A DNA stretch of 17,262 bases from CAYOFK01 sp964403185 (GTDB lineage: Bacteria; Bacteroidota; Bacteroidia; Bacteroidales; VadinHA17): the NCBI GenBank assembly GCA_964403185.1, contig CAYOFK010000049.1, positions 1 to 17,262 on the forward strand, given 5' to 3'. The translations under genes and the position numbers were made by a program. Below are positions 1-5,218 of this stretch, piece by piece. The notes beneath the pieces were generated by a model. It was not told where the DNA came from and did not search any database. It worked only from the letters and a program-made list of their open reading frames with translations. The first letter of the stretch is position 1. Every line of letters begins with the position of its first letter.

Positions 1-28
1 TAAAGATATTAAATTTATTCATAGGTTA

Positions 29-66
29 TTCAGGCATATTTGTGTGCGAGATAACAAATGCCTGAA
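29..66. repeat. Imperfect inverted repeat
   Basis: The left arm TTCAGGCATATTTGT (29-43) pairs with ACAAATGCCTGAA (54-66), giving 13 paired bases with a 2-nt bulge and a 10-nt loop. No T-tract follows on the plus strand, so it is not a clear intrinsic terminator there. It may be the end of an upstream gene's transcript or a REP-like element; the window edge hides the context. Confidence 0.6.
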
Positions 67-77
67 CTATTACTTCA

Positions 78-86
78 GGGGGGGGG
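78..86. repeat. G9 homopolymer
   Basis: Nine consecutive G, flanked by the 6-nt inverted repeat ACTTCA (72-77) and TGAAGT (95-100). It is prone to slippage or to sequencing error. It is not inside a gene, so phase variation of a protein is not suggested. Confidence 0.7.
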
Positions 87-170
87 TATAATATTGAAGT
101 TCAGGGCCTTATGAATTTTTTTGAATGATTCTGAATTGGGAAAAGTTGAAAAGTTGAGGGATTGAGGAGT

Positions 171-206
171 AAGGTTTAGAAGGTTTAGAAGGTTTAGAGA
201 GTTTAG
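171..206. repeat. 9-bp tandem microrepeat (4 copies)
   Basis: Three exact copies of AAGGTTTAG (171-179, 180-188, 189-197) are followed by a diverged fourth, AGAGTTTAG (198-206). The surrounding stretch, about 110-245, is nearly free of C on the plus strand and contains other short purine-rich repeats such as GATAAAAG. This looks like slippage-generated non-coding DNA. Confidence 0.8.
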
Positions 207-438
207 GCGAGAGGGCGAGATAAAAGATAAAAGTAAAAAGATAAAAGTGAGGAGAGCACATGGTACGGAGGGGAAGCCACGAATGCACGGATGAAGAACG
301 TTTGAACGATGCAGGAGTGAAAACCTCATGAGTATAACGAATAACCTCCGAATGCACTAATAATATTGGTTGGAACTGTGATTGAGAAGGATTAGCCGTC
401 GAGTTGTTGAAGGGTTGTTTAGATGGGCTTATTCGCTC

Positions 439-453
439 AGTCACCGGATGACT
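439..453. repeat. Short palindrome, AGTCA/TGACT family
   Basis: AGTCACCGGATGACT is a near-perfect palindrome with one mismatched pair. It closely resembles the perfect palindrome at 493-507, 54 bp downstream. Confidence 0.6.
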
Positions 454-492
454 CGATGATAAAATATCAAAGAATTTGCCTTAAAATTTATC

Positions 493-507
493 AGTCACCC
501 GGTGACT
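493..507. repeat. Perfect short palindrome, AGTCA/TGACT family
   Basis: AGTCACCCGGTGACT has 7-bp arms around one central base. It shares the AGTCA...TGACT outline with 439-453, and the TGAC/GTCA core recurs in the hairpins at 652-667 and 686-718. Confidence 0.65.
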
Positions 508-548
508 TGCCTGGCTCAACCCGGCTCAGGGCGCAGAGCTGGAAGGAA

Positions 549-581
549 AATTGGGGTCTGCCTCGCAGGTGGGCTTCAATT
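549..581 (+). repeat. 33-nt hairpin element, copy 1
   Basis: The arms AATTGGGGTCTGCCT (549-563) and AGGTGGGCTTCAATT (567-581) flank the loop CGC. As DNA the arms match at only 10 of 15 positions, but in plus-strand RNA all five exceptions are G-U pairs, so the RNA would form a continuous 15-bp stem. A second copy at 7897-7929 is identical at 28 of 33 positions. Confidence 0.7.
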
Positions 582-604
582 GGGGGTTGATGATGCTGAG
601 AGGG

Positions 605-629
605 AGCTGTTACGCAAAGGACCGCAGAG
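605..629 (+). repeat. 25-nt dispersed repeat, copy 1
   Basis: It begins AGCTGTTACGC and matches 4174-4198 at 21 of 25 positions in the same orientation. The CGCAAAG/CGCAGAG wording is similar to short intergenic repeats common in Bacteroidota, from general knowledge. No function is evident. Confidence 0.6.
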
Positions 630-651
630 GGCCGCAGGTGCGAAATCAAAT

Positions 652-667
652 CATGACGAAAGTCATG
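652..667. repeat. Hairpin with GAAA loop
   Basis: CATGAC (652-657) and GTCATG (662-667) form a 6-bp stem closed by the tetraloop GAAA, a stable GNRA-type loop in RNA. It lies 18 nt upstream of the large hairpin at 686-718. Confidence 0.55.
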
Positions 668-685
668 TATTCGCTTAATGGTCAG

Positions 686-718
686 AGTGATACGATGACT
701 CGCAGTCATCGTATCACT
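686..718. repeat. Perfect 15-bp hairpin with 3-nt loop
   Basis: AGTGATACGATGACT (686-700) and its exact reverse complement (704-718) flank the loop CGC. The geometry, 15+3+15, equals that of the 33-nt elements at 549-581 and 7897-7929, but the sequence differs. No T-tract follows on either strand, so an intrinsic terminator is unlikely. Confidence 0.8.
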
Positions 719-742
719 ACGTCATCGCGCAACTTGTGTCAG

Positions 743-771
743 CCGCTTAGCGCTTTGGAAGCGCTTAGCGG
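743..771 (+). repeat. 29-nt hairpin element, copy 1
   Basis: The arms CCGCTTAGCGCTT and AAGCGCTTAGCGG surround the loop TGG. They pair at 12 of 13 positions; the one T-T mismatch (position 6 against 24) is the centre of CGCTTAGCG, which is therefore present twice as a direct repeat. Every clear copy in the window keeps this mismatch. Confidence 0.85.
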
Positions 772-875
772 CTTTCTTAGCGGTTTTCTTACCGGCTTTC
801 CTGGCGGACTCCAATTGCGGGATTTACTGCCTTAGCCGAACAAAAGCCCGGTTTGCCGGCTTGCCAGGGGTCAGC

Positions 876-923
876 CGTTTATCCGCTTATCCGCTCATCC
901 ACTTAGCCGTTCATCCGCTTAGC
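876..923 (+). repeat. 8-mer tandem run (6 copies)
   Basis: Six successive 8-mers, CGTTTATC, CGCTTATC, CGCTCATC, CACTTAGC, CGTTCATC and CGCTTAGC, lead directly into the second 29-nt hairpin. The sixth is the start of the hairpin itself. The same run recurs at 1048-1095 before the third hairpin. Confidence 0.8.
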
Positions 924-943
924 GCTTTGGAAGCGCTTAGCGG
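915..943 (+). repeat. 29-nt hairpin element, copy 2
   Basis: Identical to the copy at 743-771, loop TGG; it opens the second 172-bp unit. Confidence 0.85.
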
Positions 944-1086
944 CTTTCTTAGCGGCTTTCTTAACGGCTTTCCTGGCGGACTCCAATTGCGGGATTTACT
1001 GCCTTAGCCGAACAAAAGCCCGGTTTGCCGGCTTGCCAGGGGTCAGCCGTTTATCCGCTTATCCGCTCATCCACTTAGCCGTTCAT

Positions 1087-1159
1087 CCGCTTAGCGCTTT
1101 GGAAGCGCTTAGCGGTTTTCTTAGCGGTTTTCTTAACGGCTTTCTTAGCGGCTTTCCAA
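1087..1159 (+). repeat. 29-nt hairpin element, copy 3, with 12-mer run
   Basis: The hairpin (1087-1115) is identical to copies 1 and 2. It is followed by three 12-mers, TTTTCTTAGCGG (1116-1127), TTTTCTTAACGG (1128-1139) and CTTTCTTAGCGG (1140-1151), and then CTTTCCAA (1152-1159), where the array ends. Confidence 0.8.
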
Positions 1160-1270
1160 AAAACGCATTCCATATACACGACAGACCGATGAGCGAACCT
1201 CCTTGTTCGATCTACAAGAAGGGATCAACTTATATCCTGTTTAAAAAGCGGCATTGCGGCAGAACAGAAA

Positions 1271-1296
1271 AAACCCCGGCTGCTGTGCCGGGGTTT
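1271..1296 (-). terminator. Intrinsic terminator of the Tyr/Arg-rich protein gene
   Basis: The 10-bp stem AAACCCCGGC / GCCGGGGTTT encloses a 6-nt loop. On the minus strand it is followed by a T-run (the A-run at 1268-1273 on the plus strand) and lies 15 nt past the stop codon at 1312. This is the clearest rho-independent terminator in the window. Confidence 0.85.
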
Positions 1297-1311
1297 CTGG
1301 GTTTTGATTAT

Positions 1312-2589
1312 TTATTTCCTTCTTGAAGACCTTGAAGTTCCTGATTTCGATCCGGAGGCCCGGCTCGCCGACCTCTTCACAGTTGCACTCTTACGGGAAG
1401 ATCCGCCCGAACTTCTGACCCCGGCACTCTTCCTGGGGGCACTTGCCGGACTCCTGCTCACAGACCTGCTGTGGCTTCTGTTTATTGCAGGTTTCGACCG
1501 GGCAGGTGTTCTAACCACAGATCCGGGTCTTGTTCTGGTTGCTGTTGAACGGATACTTTTGCTAACCGGTCTGCCTGTATTAGGTTTCACATTCCTATTA
1601 TAGCTGTTCCTGGTGCGGACCGCATTCCGTGTTTCATTCTCCCGCCGCGGAGTAAACTGAACAGGATTTCTGGTTGCTGTTTTCCGGGTGCTCATGGTTC
1701 TTGTTGCAGCACTGGTGTTTCTTCTGGCACTTTCAGATGGTCTCACAGCGCTCTGAGCTTTGGGTATGGACCTTTCCGTTATCCGGACCGGTCTGTTTGT
1801 GGCTGTCCTTGTGATTGCCTGGTCTCTGCCGGCACCAATCCCGGATCTTTTATTATCAATCCTTCCCCGGTCATCATCATGATCATCATCATCCTCCCTG
1901 CTACCGGGTTTTACATAAAGGGTCCTGTTCCTGCGGCTGGCATTCCGGACCTCCTCAGACCTCATATACCTGCCAGAATTGGAAGCTGCAGTGTTATAGC
2001 TTATTACATCTTTTTGGTGGGGTTTATGGCCGGATGAATAATATCCATAGCCGGGTACATAATCCCTGTAACCATAATAGTGCCTTTGTCCGTAGTAGTA
2101 ATTATAAGGCCTGTAATAACCCATATCATAATAATTCCCCCAGTAGTAGTGATTCCTGAACCCATTCCGGTACCTGATCCCGGGCCGGTATCCGGAGTAG
2201 TAATACCCGGTATACCAGGGCTGGTAGTAGGCCATATACACCGGCACATTAAAACTGATCCCCCATCCAAAATACGGGGAAAATGAATTTCCGTAGATGT
2301 TCCAGCCAATATAGGCAGGCTGGTAGGTATACCAGTAGGAATCTGTAAAGACCGGTCCATAATAGCTGAATGAAACAAATGGCCGGTGGAATCGATTTAT
2401 GCGTGAAGCATAATAGAAGTCATACCCATAGTCATTCATGTAATAATTATTGACGACCATACCGTCTGTTCCGTAGTTATACAAACCGTCATCGTATCCT
2501 CCTATTTGTGCCTTAGCTGAAGTTAACCCCGCCTTTGCTATAAATAACATGAGGGCTAAGATTGCTGTATTTTTCATTTTTGTTCTCAT
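1312..2589 (-). CDS. Secreted tyrosine-rich / arginine-serine-rich protein, function unknown
   Basis: A 425-residue protein that I cannot assign to a characterised family. It has a signal peptide with a hydrophobic core (residues about 7-20) and a likely signal peptidase I site after AKA (27). Residues 30-185 are aromatic, about one quarter Tyr, with many Gly, Trp, Phe and Asn and only scattered charge. A short acidic run (232-240, mainly Asp) separates this from a low-complexity tail (241-425) where roughly one residue in four is Arg or Lys, among many Ser and Thr. No Cys, lipobox or membrane helix is seen in the mature part. The start at 2589 is supported by AGGAGG five bases upstream; an in-frame Met5 is an alternative. 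It is transcribed divergently from proS. Export is inferred; a surface or periplasmic role binding polyanions is possible but unproven. Confidence 0.8.
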   Translation of the reverse strand: MRTKMKNTAILALMLFIAKAGLTSAKAQIGGYDDGLYNYGTDGMVVNNYYMNDYGYDFYYASRINRFHRPFVSFSYYGPVFTDSYWYTYQPAYIGWNIYGNSFSPYFGWGISFNVPVYMAYYQPWYTGYYYSGYRPGIRYRNGFRNHYYWGNYYDMGYYRPYNYYYGQRHYYGYRDYVPGYGYYSSGHKPHQKDVISYNTAASNSGRYMRSEEVRNASRRNRTLYVKPGSREDDDDHDDDRGRIDNKRSGIGAGRDQAITRTATNRPVRITERSIPKAQSAVRPSESARRNTSAATRTMSTRKTATRNPVQFTPRRENETRNAVRTRNSYNRNVKPNTGRPVSKSIRSTATRTRPGSVVRTPARSKPAINRSHSRSVSRSPASAPRKSAGVRSSGGSSRKSATVKRSASRASGSKSGTSRSSRRK

Positions 2590-2594
2590 GACAC

Positions 2595-2600
2595 CCTCCT
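2595..2600 (-). promoter_or_regulatory. Strong Shine-Dalgarno site
   Basis: AGGAGG lies 5 nt before the ATG at 2589 and fixes that start rather than Met5. Such a strong site is uncommon in this window; only aroC has a comparable one. Confidence 0.7.
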
Positions 2601-2682
2601 ATTCTTGTTTATTTTTACTTATTTTGCAACTCCTCTTTGAGTTTGATAAACTAACAGACAAAATCCATACCAAAAAATAAAC

Positions 2683-4158
2683 ATGGCCAAAGTATTAATC
2701 AGCCGGAGTGAGGATTATGCCCAGTGGTACAATGACTTAGTAATTAAAGCAGATCTTGCTGAAAACTCTGCTGTTCGCGGATGCATGGTCATCAAACCAT
2801 ATGGTTACGCCATTTGGGAGAATATGCAATCGGAACTGGACCGGATGTTTAAACAAACGGGGCACAGCAATGCCTATTTCCCTCTTTTCATTCCAAAATC
2901 GTTTTTCAGCAAAGAGGCCCAACACGTGGAAGGATTTGCTAAAGAATGTGCTGTAGTAACCCATTACAGGTTGAAAAATGATCCTGACGGCAAAGGGGTA
3001 GTAGTAGATCCTGAGGCCAAACTGGAGGAGGAACTGATCATCAGGCCGACTTCTGAGACCATTATATGGAACACCTATAAAAACTGGATACAATCCTACC
3101 GTGACCTGCCCTTACTGATCAATCAATGGGCCAATGTAGTGCGCTGGGAACTGCGCACAAGGCTGTTTCTGAGAACGACTGAATTCCTTTGGCAGGAAGG
3201 CCATACGGCACATGCAACCCGTGATGAAGCCGTTGAAGAAACCTTAAAGATCGTAGATCTCTATGCCCGGTTTGCTGAAGAATTCATGGGAGTTCCTGTT
3301 ATCAGGGGCACCAAAACAGAGAACGAACGTTTTGCCGGTGCAATTGACACCTATGCCATTGAGGTCCTGGTTCAGGACGGTAAAGCCCTGCAATGTGGCA
3401 CTTCGCATTTCCTTGGTCAGAATTTCGCACGTGCATTTGATGTTAAGTTCCTTGATAAAACCGGCAAACTGGATCTTGTATGGGCCACTTCATGGGGCGT
3501 TTCAACCCGGTTAATAGGTGCATTGATCATGGCACATTCAGACGACAAGGGGCTTGTATTACCTCCTAAACTGGCCCCTGTGCAGGTGGTTATTGTTCCG
3601 ATTTATAAAGGTTCGGAACAACTGGAAGACCTGGGTTCAACGGCAGAAAAAATCAAATCAGAACTTGAGAAAAAGGATATATCAGTTAAATATGACGATC
3701 GTGACACTTATAAACCGGGCTGGAAATTTGCTGAATATGAACTTAAGGGTGTTCCCGTTCGCATTGCAATCGGCCCCCGGGACCTTGAAAACGGGACCAT
3801 TGAGGTTGCCAGAAGAGACACTCTTGAAAAAATGACCATCAGGCAGGAAGACGCAACCGGGCACATTGTAAAACTGCTTGACGATATTCAAAAGAACATC
3901 TACAACAAAGCCTACAGATTCAGGGAAGAAAATACACGTCAGGCCGATGATTACAACACATTTAAAGAAATCATTAACACAAAGGGCGGATTCGTACTGG
4001 CACACTGGGATGGAACAACAGAGACTGAATTAAAGATCAAGGAAGAAACCAAAGCAACCATCAGGTGCCTCCCTTTCGGTCAGCCGGAAGAAAACGGATC
4101 CTGCATTCTTACCGGCAAACCGTCCAGGCGAAGGGTGTTGTTCGCCAAGGCTTACTAG
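2683..4158 (+). CDS. proS: Prolyl-tRNA synthetase, archaeal/eukaryotic type (ProS type 3)
   Basis: Charges tRNA-Pro with proline in the cytoplasm. At 491 residues it is the short form without the bacterial editing insertion between motifs 2 and 3. Class II aminoacyl-tRNA synthetase signatures are in order: RPTSE (121-125), motif 2 around RTTEFLWQEGHTAH (164-177), the QCGTSHFLGQNFA segment (237-249) and motif 3 GVSTRLIGALIMAHSDDKG (272-290). The anticodon-binding domain begins near VQVVIVPIYKG (300-310). The C-terminal domain ends in the conserved -AKAY with terminal Tyr491. In this domain the usual four zinc-binding Cys positions read Asp443, Thr448, Cys474 and Thr477, so the site appears lost. 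The start ATG gives the expected N-terminus; no Shine-Dalgarno site is evident. It stands alone, divergent from the gene on its left, with no clear terminator behind it. Confidence 0.96.
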   Translation: MAKVLISRSEDYAQWYNDLVIKADLAENSAVRGCMVIKPYGYAIWENMQSELDRMFKQTGHSNAYFPLFIPKSFFSKEAQHVEGFAKECAVVTHYRLKNDPDGKGVVVDPEAKLEEELIIRPTSETIIWNTYKNWIQSYRDLPLLINQWANVVRWELRTRLFLRTTEFLWQEGHTAHATRDEAVEETLKIVDLYARFAEEFMGVPVIRGTKTENERFAGAIDTYAIEVLVQDGKALQCGTSHFLGQNFARAFDVKFLDKTGKLDLVWATSWGVSTRLIGALIMAHSDDKGLVLPPKLAPVQVVIVPIYKGSEQLEDLGSTAEKIKSELEKKDISVKYDDRDTYKPGWKFAEYELKGVPVRIAIGPRDLENGTIEVARRDTLEKMTIRQEDATGHIVKLLDDIQKNIYNKAYRFREENTRQADDYNTFKEIINTKGGFVLAHWDGTTETELKIKEETKATIRCLPFGQPEENGSCILTGKPSRRRVLFAKAY

Positions 4159-4173
4159 TCACTACTCTGGTGT

Positions 4174-4198
4174 AGCTGTTACGCGAAAAACCACAGAG
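4174..4198 (+). repeat. 25-nt dispersed repeat, copy 2
   Basis: AGCTGTTACGC followed by a diverged half ending ACAGAG; it matches 605-629 at 21 of 25 positions in the same orientation. Confidence 0.6.
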
Positions 4199-4212
4199 AT
4201 ACTCAGAGTATC
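4198..4212. repeat. Perfect 15-nt palindrome
   Basis: GATACTC and GAGTATC surround a central A. It abuts the 25-nt repeat, sharing its last base. It could be a protein-binding site or a repeat remnant; nothing else supports either. Confidence 0.5.
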
Positions 4213-4270
4213 GCCATGGAAAGTTCGTTTATGAAATGGTTTCAAAGCGCTGAGAGGCAATGAGTATAAA

Positions 4271-4299
4271 CCGCTAAGCGCTTTGAAAGCGCTAAGCGG
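4271..4299 (-). repeat. 29-nt hairpin element, inverted copy
   Basis: Read on the minus strand it is identical to the array hairpins except in the loop region (CTTTCAAAG in place of CTTTGGAAG), and it keeps the same single mismatch. The minus-strand flank AGCCG also matches. A 12-nt perfect complement of its centre lies at 4240-4251, so an alternative stem is possible. Confidence 0.8.
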
Positions 4300-4367
4300 C
4301 TACCCCCCATTTTCAGAAAGGTTCATAAAAGACAAGTATTCCGTTATTCCACTCCCAAAATCTTTCT

Positions 4368-4375
4368 TAATTTTA
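4368..4375 (+). promoter_or_regulatory. Possible -7 box of the 234-residue protein gene
   Basis: TAATTTTA matches the Bacteroidota -7 consensus TAnnTTTG at all but the last base and lies 22 nt before the ATG. No TTTG or TTG is found at the usual 19-21 nt upstream, so support is weak. Confidence 0.35.
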
Positions 4376-4397
4376 CCTGAGAATAAAAAGCCTGCAA

Positions 4398-5102
4398 ATG
4401 AATACACAAAGCATCGAAGAAAGAATACTCTCAACCCTTTCCATAAAATCCAATCTGAAGCAGGCGGTGTATGGAAATACACTGAATTCTTTCAACGTGA
4501 TGAAAAGATCTCTGAAAGAAACCGGGCATGAATTTAATAAAGAACTTAAAGGTGTGAGTGAAAAGGTGAAGCTGGAATTCACCGACCAGGGAGAATTCAT
4601 AGCACAGATGAAAGTCGCAGGGGACATGCTTATTTACAGTATGCATTCCAACATCTTCCAGTTTGACCGCAACCATAAGGTTTGGGAGCTGGATTACCTG
4701 AAAAAAGATCCACTGAACGGATATTGCGGCATTATAAACATTTATAATTTCCTGAACGACTCCTTTAAATACAGACGGACTGAGGACCTGGGCTACCTTA
4801 TAGCAAGGGTATTCATTAACAAGAACAATCATTTTTTTGTGGAGGGCAAGCGCCAGATGGGCTATCATTTCAGGACTTTTGGCAAGGATGTGATCAATGA
4901 CGTTACGGTTAAGAATATCCTGGCAAAGACCATGAATTATGCCCTTGAGTTCGACCTCCTGGTACCTCCCTATGATGCGGTAAAACTGGCATCGGTGGGC
5001 CAGATGACTGAAAAAATGCATCTCTCTCAGATGAAGACCGGCAAACGCCTGGGTTTTCAGTTCAATTCTGATGATGTATTGGAGGATGAAGAAACCACCT
5101 AA
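4398..5102 (+). CDS. Conserved-looking cytoplasmic protein of unknown function
   Basis: A 234-residue protein I do not recognise. There is no signal peptide, no hydrophobic stretch long enough for a membrane helix, and no nucleotide-binding or metal-binding motif. Composition is that of an ordinary soluble mixed alpha/beta protein. The N-terminal third is rich in Lys and Glu and probably helical (residues 1-60); the middle alternates hydrophobic and aromatic residues, for example FQFDRNHKVWELDYL and IINIYNFLNDSFKYR; the last 35 residues are polar and acidic (…DVLEDEETT). The reading frame has normal coding character and is far longer than its shadows. It stands alone between proS and the Omp85-like gene, with a possible promoter at 4368-4375 and no strong ribosome site. 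It may be lineage-restricted. Confidence 0.8.
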   Translation: MNTQSIEERILSTLSIKSNLKQAVYGNTLNSFNVMKRSLKETGHEFNKELKGVSEKVKLEFTDQGEFIAQMKVAGDMLIYSMHSNIFQFDRNHKVWELDYLKKDPLNGYCGIINIYNFLNDSFKYRRTEDLGYLIARVFINKNNHFFVEGKRQMGYHFRTFGKDVINDVTVKNILAKTMNYALEFDLLVPPYDAVKLASVGQMTEKMHLSQMKTGKRLGFQFNSDDVLEDEETT

Positions 5103-5147
5103 GCATTAGGTATTCACGTAAGCAACCCTGCTTTTCCTGTATTGAAA

Positions 5148-5178
5148 TTTGAGTATATTCAAGGATTGGCTAATTTTA
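5148..5178 (+). promoter_or_regulatory. Putative promoter of the Omp85-like gene
   Basis: TTTG (5148-5151) is separated by 19 nt from TAATTTTA (5171-5178). This is the Bacteroidota layout TTTG-N19-TAnnTTTG with one mismatch, at the last base of the -7 box. The ATG lies 40 nt downstream. Confidence 0.5.
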
Positions 5179-5218
5179 GGTAAATAAGGCGGCAGCGGCC
5201 ATTTATCAATGCTCAGGT

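Larger units (their letters stand above)
743..1086 (+). repeat. Tandem array of a 172-bp unit
   Basis: Two full units (743-914 and 915-1086) differ at only two bases (784/956 and 792/964), so the duplication is recent or homogenised. A third, partial unit starts at 1087. Each unit opens with the 29-nt hairpin, continues with three 12-mers of the type CTTTCTTAGCGG, then a segment with ACTCCAATTGCGG and CTTGCCAGGG, and ends with 8-mers of the type CGCTTATC. Translated frames through it (LSALEALSG...) are by-products of the repeat and not a protein. Confidence 0.9.
1..1311. other. Repeat-rich non-coding region
   Basis: No reading frame here looks like a real gene: the open frames are short, overlap on both strands, and several simply translate the repeats. 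The stretch holds an imperfect inverted repeat (29-66), a G9 run (78-86), purine-rich microrepeats (about 110-240), two related short palindromes (439-453, 493-507), hairpins at 549-581, 652-667 and 686-718, a tandem array from 743 to about 1159, and the terminator of the neighbouring minus-strand gene at 1271-1296. I saw nothing recognisable in 207-438 or 1160-1264. No tRNA, RNase P, SRP or tmRNA signature was seen. Confidence 0.8.
4159..4397. other. Intergenic region with repeats
   Basis: No gene is seen in these 239 bp. They hold a copy of the 25-nt dispersed repeat (4174-4198), a perfect 15-nt palindrome (4198-4212), the inverted copy of the 29-nt hairpin (4271-4299) with a competing upstream arm (4240-4251), and a possible promoter box (4368-4375). 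Confidence 0.7.

Noticed and set aside
87..92. TATAAT as a sigma-70 type -10 box
   Set aside because: Bacteroidota use a different consensus, no -33 box is at the right distance, and no gene follows.
743..1159. CRISPR array or integron attC array
   Set aside because: The spacers between hairpins are nearly identical rather than unique, there are no cas genes, no integrase, no cassettes and no attC-type core sites.
75..1326. Several open frames of 70-110 residues on both strands left of the terminator
   Set aside because: They overlap each other in different frames, have low-complexity or repeat-derived sequence, no credible ribosome site and no recognisable family.
1304..1603. Leucine-rich plus-strand frame opposite the Tyr/Arg-rich protein gene
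   Set aside because: It is the complement of the Arg/Ser-rich tail codons; the minus-strand gene has a signal peptide, ribosome site and terminator.
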